Source of the DNA: Nautiliaceae bacterium
GTDB lineage: Bacteria; Campylobacterota; Campylobacteria; Campylobacterales; Nautiliaceae
Assembly: GCA_027008345.1 (NCBI GenBank)
Contig: JALTBU010000056.1
Span: 1-34,888, forward strand
DNA length: 34,888 bases
Direction of reading: 5' to 3'
Shown: piece after piece, positions 25,778-34,888 of the stretch
Layout: every line of letters starts with the position of its first letter
How positions within the stretch are numbered: position 1 is the first letter of the stretch
Notes under the pieces: model-generated
What the model was told of the DNA's origin: nothing
The model's database searches: none
The model's input: the letters and a program-made list of their open reading frames with translations, nothing else
Program-made: the position numbers and the translations under genes

Positions 25778-26580
25778 TGTTTTCTCCTATATATTAAAAC
25801 TATAAGACCTGTTATTATCATAAATGAGCTTAATATCTGTCCCATTGTAAATGGACCTATTATAAATCCAAGCTGAACATCAGGCTGGCGCCAAAATTCG
25901 CACAAAAATCTAAAAAATCCATAGGTCACAAGATAAAGACCTATAAGTTCCCCTATACATTTATAAAACTTTTTATAATAAAAATAGATAATTAAAAAAC
26001 TGACTATACCTTCAAAAAAGGCTTCATAAATTCCTATCGGATGCCTGAATGCCCCCTCGATATATACTCCCCAAGGCACATCTGTAACTCTTCCTACAAT
26101 CCTTCCGTTTAGAAAATTACCTATTCTTCCAAAAACATAAGCAAGAGGTACGGCAAGCGCTACTACATCCAATATTTTCCAAAAATTAACTTTTTTAAAA
26201 TAACAAAACAAAATTGTAGCAACGGCAAATCCTATAACCGCTCCATGGTAACTCATACCTGCAATTCCTACAAACTTACCGTTTATAAAAGGATTAAAAG
26301 CCTGCCATGGATGAAGAAGATAATATTTTTGATATCCCGGCATATAAAAAAGAACATACCCAAATCTTGCCCCAAGAATTACACCAATTTCAGCCCATAT
26401 AAAATATTCATCAATTGTTTTTTTATCAAATCCGAGTTTTTCACCAAATTTAACACCCAAATAATACCCGACAATCAATGCAGTAATATACATAAGGGCA
26501 TACCAGTGGACTTTAAAACCAAAAAAAGAAAAAGCTATAGGATTTATATGAGAGTAAATATGCTGCCAAAATTCAATCAA
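25765..26580 (-). CDS. lgt: Prolipoprotein diacylglyceryl transferase
   Basis: HWYALMYITALIVGYYLG, GMSYHGAVIGF, PLAYVFGRIGNFLNGRIVGRVTDVPWGV, HPIGIYEAFFEG. Confidence 0.96.
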   Translation of the reverse strand: MIEFWQHIYSHINPIAFSFFGFKVHWYALMYITALIVGYYLGVKFGEKLGFDKKTIDEYFIWAEIGVILGARFGYVLFYMPGYQKYYLLHPWQAFNPFINGKFVGIAGMSYHGAVIGFAVATILFCYFKKVNFWKILDVVALAVPLAYVFGRIGNFLNGRIVGRVTDVPWGVYIEGAFRHPIGIYEAFFEGIVSFLIIYFYYKKFYKCIGELIGLYLVTYGFFRFLCEFWRQPDVQLGFIIGPFTMGQILSSFMIITGLIVLIYRRKQCKN

Positions 26581-26609
26581 AATTTTTCCTTTTTAAAAAT
26601 AAAACTATC

Positions 26610-26630
26610 ATTCCTAATTCCTAATTCCTT
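26610..26630. repeat. Short tandem repeat, 3 x 7 bp (ATTCCTA ATTCCTA ATTCCTT), spanning the stop codon of the GlcF-like gene
   Basis: Direct reading; stop TAG (minus strand, 26621-26623) lies in the second unit; the adjoining minus strand is purine-rich to about 26652. Confidence 0.85.
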
Positions 26631-27913
26631 TTTCCTCTTCCCTCATCCCTAATTACTTCAGCTATAAGTTCAAGCGGATGTTTAAAAAGTTTATTATCAC
26701 CTACTTTATCAAGATGTTCTGTTATCTGCATTCTACATGCACTACATTCAGCACTTACATATTCCGCCTCTACTTTTTTTATCATTTCAGCTTTAATAAG
26801 CCCTTCTTTTTTAGCTAAATCAAATTTTTCACTTTGAATTGTAATTCCTCCGAATCCACAGCAGATGTTTGGATCTTCCATTTCATTAATGGTATAGTTT
26901 TTAGCTATAAGACTTCTTGGCTCTTTTCTTATATTAAATACCTTACCAAAATGACATGCATCGTGATAAGTTATTTTTTTATCGGTTTGTTTAATATTTT
27001 CAAGTCTTTTTTCAAGGTCTGTATATTTATAAAGCCATTCAGTGGTTCCAAAAATTTTGGATTTTACTCTTTTGTGCCTATCAAGCCATTCAGGCATATA
27101 ATGTTTTATATACTCTTCATAATCTTTTTTAAGCATAGCAGTACATGTGGCTTCCGGGACTAAAATGGCATCCACCTCATCTAAAAAACTCTCAAAATAT
27201 TCTATATTTCTTTTTATAAGTTCCTCAGTTGTTTTAAAATCCCCTGTAAAATATGCAGGTGCCCCACAACATGCCTGTTTTTTTGGAATAAATATATCAA
27301 TATTCAAAAATTTTAAAATATCAACCAGTGCGTCTCCTACTTCCGTATAATTATAATTTGCAAGACAGCCTATAAAAATAGCAACTTTTTTTTGTGGATT
27401 TTCAACTTTAATTCTTTCAGGATATTTTTTTAGAAAACTTTTTTTTCTAAATGCAGGAAGAAGTCTTCCTTTTTTAAGCATTGGAAGATTAAATCTGCTT
27501 CTGATTGATTTTTTTTCTTCTTCAATTTTAAATCCGCAAGTCTGAAAATAAAAACCAAGTTTACTAATTATATCATAAGCCCATCTGTGTTTCAGCATAA
27601 AGAAAAATGCCCTCTTCCACCATGCTATACCGTATTTTTCAGCAACCTTAGCCCTTGCATTTTCTATCATAAAATCAGTTGGAAGTGAATTTGGACATAT
27701 TTCAACACACTGATTGCATAAAAAACACGATTCGACTGTATTTTTTAAATTTTTATCAATTTCAATTTCACCCTCATCAACAGCTTTTAAAATATCCAAA
27801 AAACCTCTTGGAGATGTTGCTTCATCTGGATTTACTCTATGAATTGTACATCCGGGAATACATTTACCGCATTTAATACATAAATCACTTATTTCGCTGA
27901 ATTTAAACACCAT
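26621..27913 (-). CDS. GlcF/HdrD-like Fe-S oxidoreductase with two ferredoxin motifs and two CCG domains
   Basis: CIKCGKCIPGC...CFLCNQCVEICP; CCGAPAYFTGDF and CCGFGGITIQS CCG-domain motifs. Confidence 0.88.
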   Translation of the reverse strand: MVFKFSEISDLCIKCGKCIPGCTIHRVNPDEATSPRGFLDILKAVDEGEIEIDKNLKNTVESCFLCNQCVEICPNSLPTDFMIENARAKVAEKYGIAWWKRAFFFMLKHRWAYDIISKLGFYFQTCGFKIEEEKKSIRSRFNLPMLKKGRLLPAFRKKSFLKKYPERIKVENPQKKVAIFIGCLANYNYTEVGDALVDILKFLNIDIFIPKKQACCGAPAYFTGDFKTTEELIKRNIEYFESFLDEVDAILVPEATCTAMLKKDYEEYIKHYMPEWLDRHKRVKSKIFGTTEWLYKYTDLEKRLENIKQTDKKITYHDACHFGKVFNIRKEPRSLIAKNYTINEMEDPNICCGFGGITIQSEKFDLAKKEGLIKAEMIKKVEAEYVSAECSACRMQITEHLDKVGDNKLFKHPLELIAEVIRDEGRGKRN

Positions 27914-28056
27914 CGGCCTTTTTTATGTGGAATTTATCAAAATAAAATAAAAATGTAAAGTTAATATAAATTACAATACAACAATAAAAAATAAAAGCAT
28001 TATTAAACACATAAAACTTAATCTATCTATAAATGATATTTTTAATAATTAATCAA

Positions 28057-28866
28057 TTAATCTTTTTTTAATGTATTAAGTCTTTCTGCCTTACTTCCTA
28101 TTGAAGTTATCTGAATGCCAAAATTTCCGTCGACTATAACAACTTCACCTTCACCTATTTTTTTGTCTTCAATTAAAATATCAAGAGGTTCACTCGCAAG
28201 TTGATCAAGTTCAACCACACTTCCTATATCCATAGATATTACATCTTTTAAAAGCATAATTTTACTTCCGATTCTAACTCTTAGTTGAAGCTTTATATCC
28301 ATAAGCATTTCAAGATTTTTAACTTCTTCACTTATTACAGAAGAGACTGATGTATTCTCGCTTATATTCTCTTCACCTTGAAAAAGAGATAAAAAAACAT
28401 CATCAAATAAAACTGCACATACACCCGCTATATCTTTAACCTTACAGTTAAAATTTACAATATATGAATAAATTGAAAAATCTTCTTTTTGTGTGACAAA
28501 TTCTGCATCTATTATTTCGAATTTAAGATCAGGCATATCCGGCTGAGCTTCAAGAGTAGTACTTAAAGCGCCAAGAATATTTGAAACAATCTCTTTAATT
28601 GCATCTAAATCATCCGCATCTATTTCTTCTTTTGTCTCACCTTCACCTCCAAGCATTAAATCACAAACTGCACTTGAAAATGCTGGGGGAAGTAAAAAAC
28701 ACATTCTCCCTTTTGGAGTTACTTTGACCTCAACTTTTACAAAAGGAGGATTTGGCTCGCCTATTTCTTTGGATTGTGACAAAATATTGATTTCTGGTGA
28801 AAGCCCTATTAAACCTTCAACTGTCGATTTTATCTCACTTTGCAGTAAATTTATAAAATCATTCAC
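28057..28866 (-). CDS. fliY: Flagellar motor switch protein FliY (SpoA/FliN C-terminus)
   Basis: C-terminal MLMDIKLQLRVRIGSKIMLLKDVISMDIGSVVELDQLASEPLDILIEDKKIGEGEVVIVDGNFGIQITSI; downstream of fliM. Confidence 0.92.
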   Translation of the reverse strand: MNDFINLLQSEIKSTVEGLIGLSPEINILSQSKEIGEPNPPFVKVEVKVTPKGRMCFLLPPAFSSAVCDLMLGGEGETKEEIDADDLDAIKEIVSNILGALSTTLEAQPDMPDLKFEIIDAEFVTQKEDFSIYSYIVNFNCKVKDIAGVCAVLFDDVFLSLFQGEENISENTSVSSVISEEVKNLEMLMDIKLQLRVRIGSKIMLLKDVISMDIGSVVELDQLASEPLDILIEDKKIGEGEVVIVDGNFGIQITSIGSKAERLNTLKKD

Positions 28867-29929
28867 CTTCTTCTCCTGTTATCTGTTCAAGTTTTTGTTT
28901 TCTTTTTAGTTCCAAATATTCCAAAATTTCTTTAACTTCATCATGTTCAGTTTTGAGTTTTTCTTTTATTTTAATACATCTTCTATATCTTCTTACACCA
29001 AAATCAGCTATAAATTTTTCTCTCCCATCCACTTTTACAACCACTGTATCATTTGCAGGTCTGTCAAGTTTTATTATATCGCCTACTTCAAGCTCCATTA
29101 CTTCTTTCATATTAAGTTTGGCATACCCAAGTACAGCTTCAAGTTCTATTTTTGCACCCCTAAGCAAGGCTCTTAATTCTTTATTTCTTGATTTTCTACT
29201 ACTTGTTTCACTAAGCATCAAATCCCTGCTTGCAAGTTTTGGCAACAGAGATTCAATCGAAATAACAGGATAACATATATTCATCATACCGCTTGTCTGA
29301 CCGATTATTATCTCCATTACAACCATTATTACTATCTCATTTTGTGCAACAATTTGAACTACATTGGGACTTGATTCTTTTGCTTCTATAATAGGATAAA
29401 CTTCCATAATAGGAGACCAAACATCTTTCATATTTTGTGTAATTACTCTTAAAATCTGATCAAGAAGATTTAATTCAATATCTGTAAATTCCCTATTTGC
29501 ATCAAAAGGCACACCAGGACCACCTAAAAGCCTGTCAATCATTGGAAATACAATAGAAGGGTTTAATTCAATCACACCTTTTCCATCAAGGGGTTTAAAA
29601 GAAAAAACATTAAATGAAGTGGGACTTGGCAAGCTCATAAGAAATTCCCCATATGTCATCTGATCAACTGAGTGAAGCTGAATTTCAACAATACTTCTCA
29701 TAAGTGAAGATATATCGCTTGCGAGGTTTCTTGCCATTTTATCATGAAGTGCCCTTATACTTCTTAATTGCTCTTTACTTACTCTATTTGGTCTTTTGAA
29801 ATCATAAAGAGTAATTTGACGCTGTTCTAAAATATCCGGAGTTTTTTCAAGCTCATCCGGAGTTACCTCCTCATCTTCAACAACTTCTAAAAGAGCGTCA
29901 ATTTCCTCTTGTGATAAAATCTCAGCCAT
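28859..29929 (-). CDS. fliM: Flagellar motor switch protein FliM
   Basis: MAEILSQEEIDALLEVV; YDFKRPNRVSKEQLRSIRALHDKMARNLASDIS. Confidence 0.97.
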   Translation of the reverse strand: MAEILSQEEIDALLEVVEDEEVTPDELEKTPDILEQRQITLYDFKRPNRVSKEQLRSIRALHDKMARNLASDISSLMRSIVEIQLHSVDQMTYGEFLMSLPSPTSFNVFSFKPLDGKGVIELNPSIVFPMIDRLLGGPGVPFDANREFTDIELNLLDQILRVITQNMKDVWSPIMEVYPIIEAKESSPNVVQIVAQNEIVIMVVMEIIIGQTSGMMNICYPVISIESLLPKLASRDLMLSETSSRKSRNKELRALLRGAKIELEAVLGYAKLNMKEVMELEVGDIIKLDRPANDTVVVKVDGREKFIADFGVRRYRRCIKIKEKLKTEHDEVKEILEYLELKRKQKLEQITGEEGE

Positions 29930-30599
29930 TTAGTTCTTTCCTTATTTTTTTAATTACTTTTTTATGAATTTGAGAAACTCTACTTTCTGTAACTTCAAGT
30001 ATTTCTGCTATTTCTTTTAATGATAATTCTTCAAAATAATAAAGCTGTATTACCAGCTGTTCTTTTTCTGGCAAAGTTTTAAGAACTTTTTTAACAGACT
30101 CCAAAAGTTCTTCTTGTTCTATTTTTTTTTCAATATTTTCAAAATAATTAAGCTGATCTTCAATAGGCATTACACTGTATATCTCATTTGCAGTTCTTGC
30201 ACTTTTTATCTTTTCAATATCTACATTTAAAATTTCACTCAAATATTCATTACTTGGTTCATAATTATATCTGCATACATAATCCTCTATAATTTTATCA
30301 ATCTGTTTTACAAGTTTCCTGTCCCCTCTACTTAAAGTATCAAGTTTTCTTAAAAAATCAAGCATTGCCCCATATATACGTTTTTGGGCATAGCCCCAAA
30401 AATTATCATTTTGCTTGGGATCATATCTATAAGATAATTTAACAAGTTCTTCATACCCAATTGAGACAAGTTCATTAAAATCGACACTTTCAGGAAGCCT
30501 CTCTTTAAGTTTTGCTGCCATTGCCTTTACAGCTGGCATATAATCAGCTGCCAAATTTTTTTTATAAGTTTCAAGCTCCTTTACATAAGGATTACACAT
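29922..30599 (-). CDS. fliA: Flagellar sigma factor (sigma-28)
   Basis: GYEELVKLSYRYDPKQNDNFWGYAQKRIYGAMLDFLRKLDTLSR; LPEKEQLVIQLYYFEELSLKEIAEILEVTESRVSQIHKKVIKKIRKEL. Confidence 0.95.
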   Translation of the reverse strand: MCNPYVKELETYKKNLAADYMPAVKAMAAKLKERLPESVDFNELVSIGYEELVKLSYRYDPKQNDNFWGYAQKRIYGAMLDFLRKLDTLSRGDRKLVKQIDKIIEDYVCRYNYEPSNEYLSEILNVDIEKIKSARTANEIYSVMPIEDQLNYFENIEKKIEQEELLESVKKVLKTLPEKEQLVIQLYYFEELSLKEIAEILEVTESRVSQIHKKVIKKIRKELNG

Positions 30600-30933
30600 T
30601 CTTTTTCTTTCTTATGATTTCAAGTTCTTCTTCTTCTATTTTTTTTATAAAATCATAACTTTGAATAATAAAATCTTCACATTTTTCAAGCTCTTTTATC
30701 TGCACATCAAGTATTTCATCGACCTGATGTTTATTAAAAAATACAATCTGTTTGATATTTAAATATTTTATAAAAAATGAAACGCTTGCTAATGAAACAA
30801 CATAAAATAAAGTAGTAATTAAAAATGTGGCAAATAGAAAATCAAAAAAATCAAAATCCTTTAAAATTGAAAATATTATCCCAATAAAAAAACCGCTAAC
30901 ACTTGCAAAATATATAAAATTCTCTCCTCTCAT
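30592..30933 (-). CDS. Small membrane protein between flhG and fliA (positional equivalent of Campylobacter Cj0062c)
   Basis: 113 aa, two hydrophobic segments, overlaps fliA start; flhF-flhG-hyp-fliA-fliM-fliY order as in Campylobacter. Confidence 0.8.
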   Translation of the reverse strand: MRGENFIYFASVSGFFIGIIFSILKDFDFFDFLFATFLITTLFYVVSLASVSFFIKYLNIKQIVFFNKHQVDEILDVQIKELEKCEDFIIQSYDFIKKIEEEELEIIRKKKNV

Positions 30934-30942
30934 TTTCTACCT

Positions 30943-31806
30943 TTAAAAACCTGCAAAAATTTTTTTGAAAAAATCTTTAATACCGCTTTTATTTTCAAGC
31001 ACATTTCGTTCCGAAATTTTGGCAATTTTTTTTGCGATTGAAAACATCTGTTCTGATACAGCCGAATTAGGAAATTCTTTTACAAAAATCTGCCTTTTTA
31101 TCGATGATGTCGAAATTATTTTATTTTTTTGTATAAATCCAAGCATTTGAAGTCTGAAATCTCTTTTTATATTGTTTTTTGCAACATTAAAAATTGTTTT
31201 AAAAACATTTCTTGCCTCTTTTTCATTTGCGACTTCATTTAACAACATATAAATCAAATCTCTTTTTTCACTTATAACTTTTATCATTGCATAAGCATCT
31301 GTTATAGCAGCAGGTTCTGGTACAGTTACAACTAACACATCATCAGCCGCATCTAAAAAAACCTGAACTCTTTTATCGATTCCCGCACTTGTGTCGATTA
31401 TAAAAAAATCATAATCTTTTAAAAAATCAAGCTGAGTAAAAAAACTGTTTAAATTTCTCTCATCTGCATATTTTATAATATCTTCACCGCTTTCACCAGG
31501 TATTAAAGTAAAACCGTCTTCAATATCAATAGCCACATCTTTTAATTCACACTCACCTTTTAATACATTAAATATATTTTTTTTAGCATTAACCCTTAAA
31601 AGCACATCAAGATTAGCAAGACCGATATCTGCATCAAACAAAGCCACTTTAAATCCAAGTGAATGAAGGGCATAACCGAGATTAGCACTGATTGTAGATT
31701 TCCCAACCCCGCCTTTACCGCTTGTAATCGCAACTACCCTTGTGGGAAGTTCTTTTTTTACATCATTTTGAACTAAATCTTTTAGTTTATCGGCCTGCGT
31801 TTTCAA
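30943..31806 (-). CDS. flhG: Flagellar number regulator FlhG (MinD-like ATPase)
   Basis: [47 protein letters not shown]. Confidence 0.95.
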   Translation of the reverse strand: MKTQADKLKDLVQNDVKKELPTRVVAITSGKGGVGKSTISANLGYALHSLGFKVALFDADIGLANLDVLLRVNAKKNIFNVLKGECELKDVAIDIEDGFTLIPGESGEDIIKYADERNLNSFFTQLDFLKDYDFFIIDTSAGIDKRVQVFLDAADDVLVVTVPEPAAITDAYAMIKVISEKRDLIYMLLNEVANEKEARNVFKTIFNVAKNNIKRDFRLQMLGFIQKNKIISTSSIKRQIFVKEFPNSAVSEQMFSIAKKIAKISERNVLENKSGIKDFFKKIFAGF

Positions 31807-32999
31807 CTAAGCTCCTTTTCTAAAATACCTTTTAAAAGATATTCTGCATTTGCTTCCATTAAATCATCAGGAACTTCCTGACCAATAGAGTAATAACTGA
31901 CAGGTTTTTTAGTATCAAGAAGAAGAGAAAAAATATTGCCGTAATTTCTTGTCTCATCTAGTTTTGTAAATATCAGGGTATCAATAGGTAAAATTGAAAA
32001 ATTATTATAAATATCCGTTAAATCTTCATATTTGGTTATTGCCGAAAGTACGAGATTTATATTAATTTCAGCAAAAGTATTAATTTTTAAAAAACTGCTG
32101 AGTTTTTCTATTTTTTCTTTATCGTGTTGAGAACTACCAACAGTATCTATCAAAATATAATCATTATGTCTTAGTGCTTTTAATGCTTCTTCGAAATCAC
32201 TCGGATCAACAACCGTTTCAATAGGAAGTCTCATCATTTTTGCATAAGTCATAAGCTGTTCAACAGCCCCGATTCTGTATGTATCAAGTGTAATAATTCC
32301 GACTTTATGACGTGCACTCAGTTTATAAGCATACCTTGCGGCAAGTTTTGCTATGGTAGTGGTTTTCCCAACACCGGTAGGTCCTACAAACATCATAATT
32401 TTTTTATGAGGAGGTTTTATTTCCCTTTCTATTCTTACCGGTATCATTTTTTTAAGCAATGTATGAAAATATCTTTTTATTGCGGTTCTGTTTTTTCTCA
32501 TTTTAAGAGGCATATATTTAATAGTAAGTCTCATTATCTCATCAAGATGTTTTGAAGCAATACCACTTGCTTTTGCAAGAGCATATATTTCACTAAATTC
32601 AGGAGGTAATTCGAGTTCATTTTTATTTGTTATATCCCATACTGTTGCTTGAAGATATTTTAGGGTATCCGCAATTTTTGAAATCTCTTCTTTAAGAGCC
32701 ATAATTTCGTCATTGTTAACTGGTCTTAAACTATTAGTCACTTTCTTTTCATTTTTAGATAAAGAGCTTATTTCTTTTGCAGCAGTAGAAAGTTTTAAAA
32801 GTACTTCATCGTTTTTTTTAGGTTCAATTTTTTTTACATCTTCCTCGACGGCAACAACAATCTCATATAATCCGGGAGAACTGAGGGTTTTCCTTTTTAT
32901 TTCTTTACTTGAAACAATTACAACATCATCTCCAAGCTCGGTTTTAATTTTATTGAGTGCCTCTGTATATGTGGGTGCCGTAAATGTTTTAAGTTTCAA
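31803..32999 (-). CDS. flhF: Flagellar SRP-like GTPase FlhF
   Basis: [88 protein letters not shown]. Confidence 0.96.
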   Translation of the reverse strand: MKLKTFTAPTYTEALNKIKTELGDDVVIVSSKEIKRKTLSSPGLYEIVVAVEEDVKKIEPKKNDEVLLKLSTAAKEISSLSKNEKKVTNSLRPVNNDEIMALKEEISKIADTLKYLQATVWDITNKNELELPPEFSEIYALAKASGIASKHLDEIMRLTIKYMPLKMRKNRTAIKRYFHTLLKKMIPVRIEREIKPPHKKIMMFVGPTGVGKTTTIAKLAARYAYKLSARHKVGIITLDTYRIGAVEQLMTYAKMMRLPIETVVDPSDFEEALKALRHNDYILIDTVGSSQHDKEKIEKLSSFLKINTFAEININLVLSAITKYEDLTDIYNNFSILPIDTLIFTKLDETRNYGNIFSLLLDTKKPVSYYSIGQEVPDDLMEANAEYLLKGILEKELS

Positions 33000-33504
33000 T
33001 TTTATCCTTTAAAGCAAGTGGTACCAAAACCGAATCCCTTTGTTTAAAATACGGATGCGGCAATATTAAACCGGGTCTATTGATTTTTATATTGTCATAA
33101 ATAATTATATCTAAATCCAGAGTCCTTGGAGCGTTTTTGAAACTTCTTTTTCTTCCAAATTTTTTTTCTGTATAAAGCAAAAACCTCAAAAGCTCATAAG
33201 GAGAAAAATTTGTATAAATAACCAAAATCGTATTATAAAAATAAGGCTGATTTAAATAACCAAAAGGAGGATTTTTATAAATTACCGATGTTTGTACAAT
33301 ATCTATTTTTGGATGTGAATTTAAAAAAGCATACAATTTTTTAAATCTTCTTGTACACTCTCCTAAATTACAGCCCACTCCTATTAAAGCCTTGTGTCTT
33401 TTCATTGATTTTTTTATTTTTGCAGGGAAAAAAACGGAAGAAAAAATTTCTTTATCATCTATTTTTATTTTTCTAAAACCTCTTTTTAATTGTAACTTTC
33501 CCAT
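32989..33504 (-). CDS. folK: 2-amino-4-hydroxy-6-hydroxymethyldihydropteridine pyrophosphokinase
   Basis: ALIGVGCNLGE...FGRKRSFKNAPRTLDLDIIIYD...LPHPYFKQRDSVLVPL; N-terminal extension of about 37 aa before the core. Confidence 0.93.
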   Translation of the reverse strand: MGKLQLKRGFRKIKIDDKEIFSSVFFPAKIKKSMKRHKALIGVGCNLGECTRRFKKLYAFLNSHPKIDIVQTSVIYKNPPFGYLNQPYFYNTILVIYTNFSPYELLRFLLYTEKKFGRKRSFKNAPRTLDLDIIIYDNIKINRPGLILPHPYFKQRDSVLVPLALKDKIET

Positions 33505-33669
33505 TTATTTCGGCATTCCTTTTCCTGTTATGTATCCATAAATTCTTCTTGTAATTCTTTTTAATATTGGAGTAAAATCTTTTTTTTCTATTGCTCTTTT
33601 TACTGCATTAAAATCACCCAAATATTTAGCCGTTTTATACAAAATTGTACGTATTTTACTTATACTCAT
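33505..33669 (-). CDS. Small basic protein of 54 aa, not in the ORF track
   Basis: Reverse translation ATG 33667-33669 to TAA 33505-33507: [54 protein letters not shown]. Overlaps the pepP stop (ATGA) and abuts folK; shaped like small basic proteins I recall from other Campylobacterota. Confidence 0.75.
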   Translation of the reverse strand: MSISKIRTILYKTAKYLGDFNAVKRAIEKKDFTPILKRITRRIYGYITGKGMPK

Positions 33670-34667
33670 AATATTTCCGCCTCCCCATTATAATTTATAG
33701 CAATCATATCTTCAATCCTGATACCGAATTTTCCAGGAATATAAATACCTGGCTCAATTGTAAAAACCATTCCTTCTTTAAGTCTTATTTCATTTCTTGA
33801 ATTTATAAAAGGCCATTCATGTATATCAAGACCGACTCCATGCCCAAGAGAATGAACAAAATATTTTCCATATCCCGCTTTTTCTATAATATTTCTTGCA
33901 ATTTTATCAAGCTCTTTTGCTTTTATTCCTACTTTTACAGCTTTTATAGCTTCTTCCTGGGCTTTTAAAACAACATCATATACTTTTTGTATTTCACGGG
34001 AAAATTTCTGATTTTTTGACATTGATATATTATTGCCTACATAAATGGTTCTTGTCCTGTCTGAACAGTATCTTTGATACTTAATACCAGCATCAAGCAA
34101 AAGCAAATCACCTTTTTTGAGTTTTTTTTCTGTCACAACCGCATGGGGTTTAGCAGCATTTTCATTTATTGCAACAATTGGTTCAAAACTAAGCTCCCTT
34201 CTACCTCTTTTTGTCAGCTTTTCTTTAAATCTAAAACTAAGCTCAAATTCATCAATCCCTTCTTCAATTACTTTTGCAAACTCATCAAAAGCTTTTGCAC
34301 CTTCTTTTACCGCTTCTTTTATAATTTCAAGCTCTTTTGGTGTTTTTATCATTCTTTTTTTAAAAGAAAAATTCTCTTCATTTTGAAGCGTTACAACTTT
34401 TTGAAGTTGTGTGTATGATTTATAACTCCAGTTATTCGGATCTATTTTAAGTTTTTTGACCTTATGTTTTAATATAAGCTCTTTTGCTTTTTTTATTAAA
34501 TCTTTTGCCTCAACAACTTCTGCATCTGCATTTTCTTTTGCGTCAAGGGTATAGCGTCCGTCTGTAATGACATATTTATACCCTTCAATAGCTAAAAAAA
34601 GAGCATTGTCACTGCTCCATCCGCACTCATAATAAATTTCATTTTCTTTATTTAAAATGTAATTCAT
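33666..34667 (-). CDS. pepP: Xaa-Pro aminopeptidase (M24 family)
   Basis: [64 protein letters not shown]. Confidence 0.93.
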   Translation of the reverse strand: MNYILNKENEIYYECGWSSDNALFLAIEGYKYVITDGRYTLDAKENADAEVVEAKDLIKKAKELILKHKVKKLKIDPNNWSYKSYTQLQKVVTLQNEENFSFKKRMIKTPKELEIIKEAVKEGAKAFDEFAKVIEEGIDEFELSFRFKEKLTKRGRRELSFEPIVAINENAAKPHAVVTEKKLKKGDLLLLDAGIKYQRYCSDRTRTIYVGNNISMSKNQKFSREIQKVYDVVLKAQEEAIKAVKVGIKAKELDKIARNIIEKAGYGKYFVHSLGHGVGLDIHEWPFINSRNEIRLKEGMVFTIEPGIYIPGKFGIRIEDMIAINYNGEAEIL

Positions 34668-34888
34668 TGTCTGTTTTGCCCCTGCTGTGCCTGTGCCATT
34701 TTAATCTGATTTAAAATCTCCATCATTGAAATAAGTCCTAAATGATAACTAAGAGGTCCAAAACCTGTAATAGTCCCAGCTACAACATCGCTTATCATTG
34801 ATTTATGTCTAAACTCTTCCCTTGCAGCAACATTGCTCATATGTACCTCAACCACAGGTTTTTTAATAGCAGTTATAGCATCTCTTAT
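34664..34888 (-). CDS. aroQ: Type II 3-dehydroquinate dehydratase, 5' end off the window edge
   Basis: [51 protein letters not shown] is the AroQ C-terminal half. Confidence 0.92.
   Translation of the reverse strand: MRDAITAIKKPVVEVHMSNVAAREEFRHKSMISDVVAGTITGFGPLSYHLGLISMMEILNQIKMAQAQQGQNRQ

Noticed and set aside
28038-28056. AT-rich repeat GATTAATTGATTAATTATTAA after fliY as a terminator or regulatory element
   Set aside because: No GC stem and no clear U-tract; consistent with ordinary AT-rich intergenic sequence.
1-34888. CRISPR arrays, transposases/IS elements, prophage genes, tRNA or rRNA genes
   Set aside because: No regularly spaced 24-40-bp repeats, no transposase or integrase motifs and no recognisable tRNA/rRNA sequence were found; the window is coding-dense core metabolism.

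Overview
This AT-rich 34.9-kb window is chromosomal DNA from a Campylobacterota (epsilonproteobacterial) genome, probably Nautiliales (Nautilia/Caminibacter-like), inferred from gene content and order. Three blocks are readable. (1) A continuous minus-strand block (1-13.9 kb) runs modA, a TOBE/Mop-like protein, modB, modC, an OmpR-type response regulator, a histidine kinase, a NrfH/NapC-type tetraheme cytochrome (HaoC-like), a thioredoxin-like protein, fused CcsBA, a PhnA-domain protein, hemA, hemE, hemB, hemC and partial hemN. Its leader matches the Moco riboswitch. (2) A divergent plus-strand block (14.06-22.4 kb) is napAGHBFLD followed by an octaheme hydroxylamine-oxidoreductase-like gene (epsilon-type Hao). 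(3) A second minus-strand block (22.5-34.9 kb) has two small monoheme cytochromes, a lipoprotein, CcdA, a HemY-like oxidase, Lgt, a GlcF/HdrD-like Fe-S protein, then fliY-fliM-fliA-(hyp)-flhG-flhF-folK-(54-aa ORF)-pepP-aroQ. The most interesting signal is a 22-bp tandem site (two 11-bp units, about AARGCACTNTT) found upstream of both haoC and hao. At both promoters it lies exactly 6 bp before a -10 hexamer, as in PhoB/pho-box promoters. A near-perfect copy in the opposite orientation lies in the nap/mod divergent region. I propose that the OmpR-type two-component system translationally coupled to modABC, and so under the Moco riboswitch, controls a nitrate-to-hydroxylamine-to-ammonium regulon through this site. 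All assignments come from reading the sequence; no searches were run.
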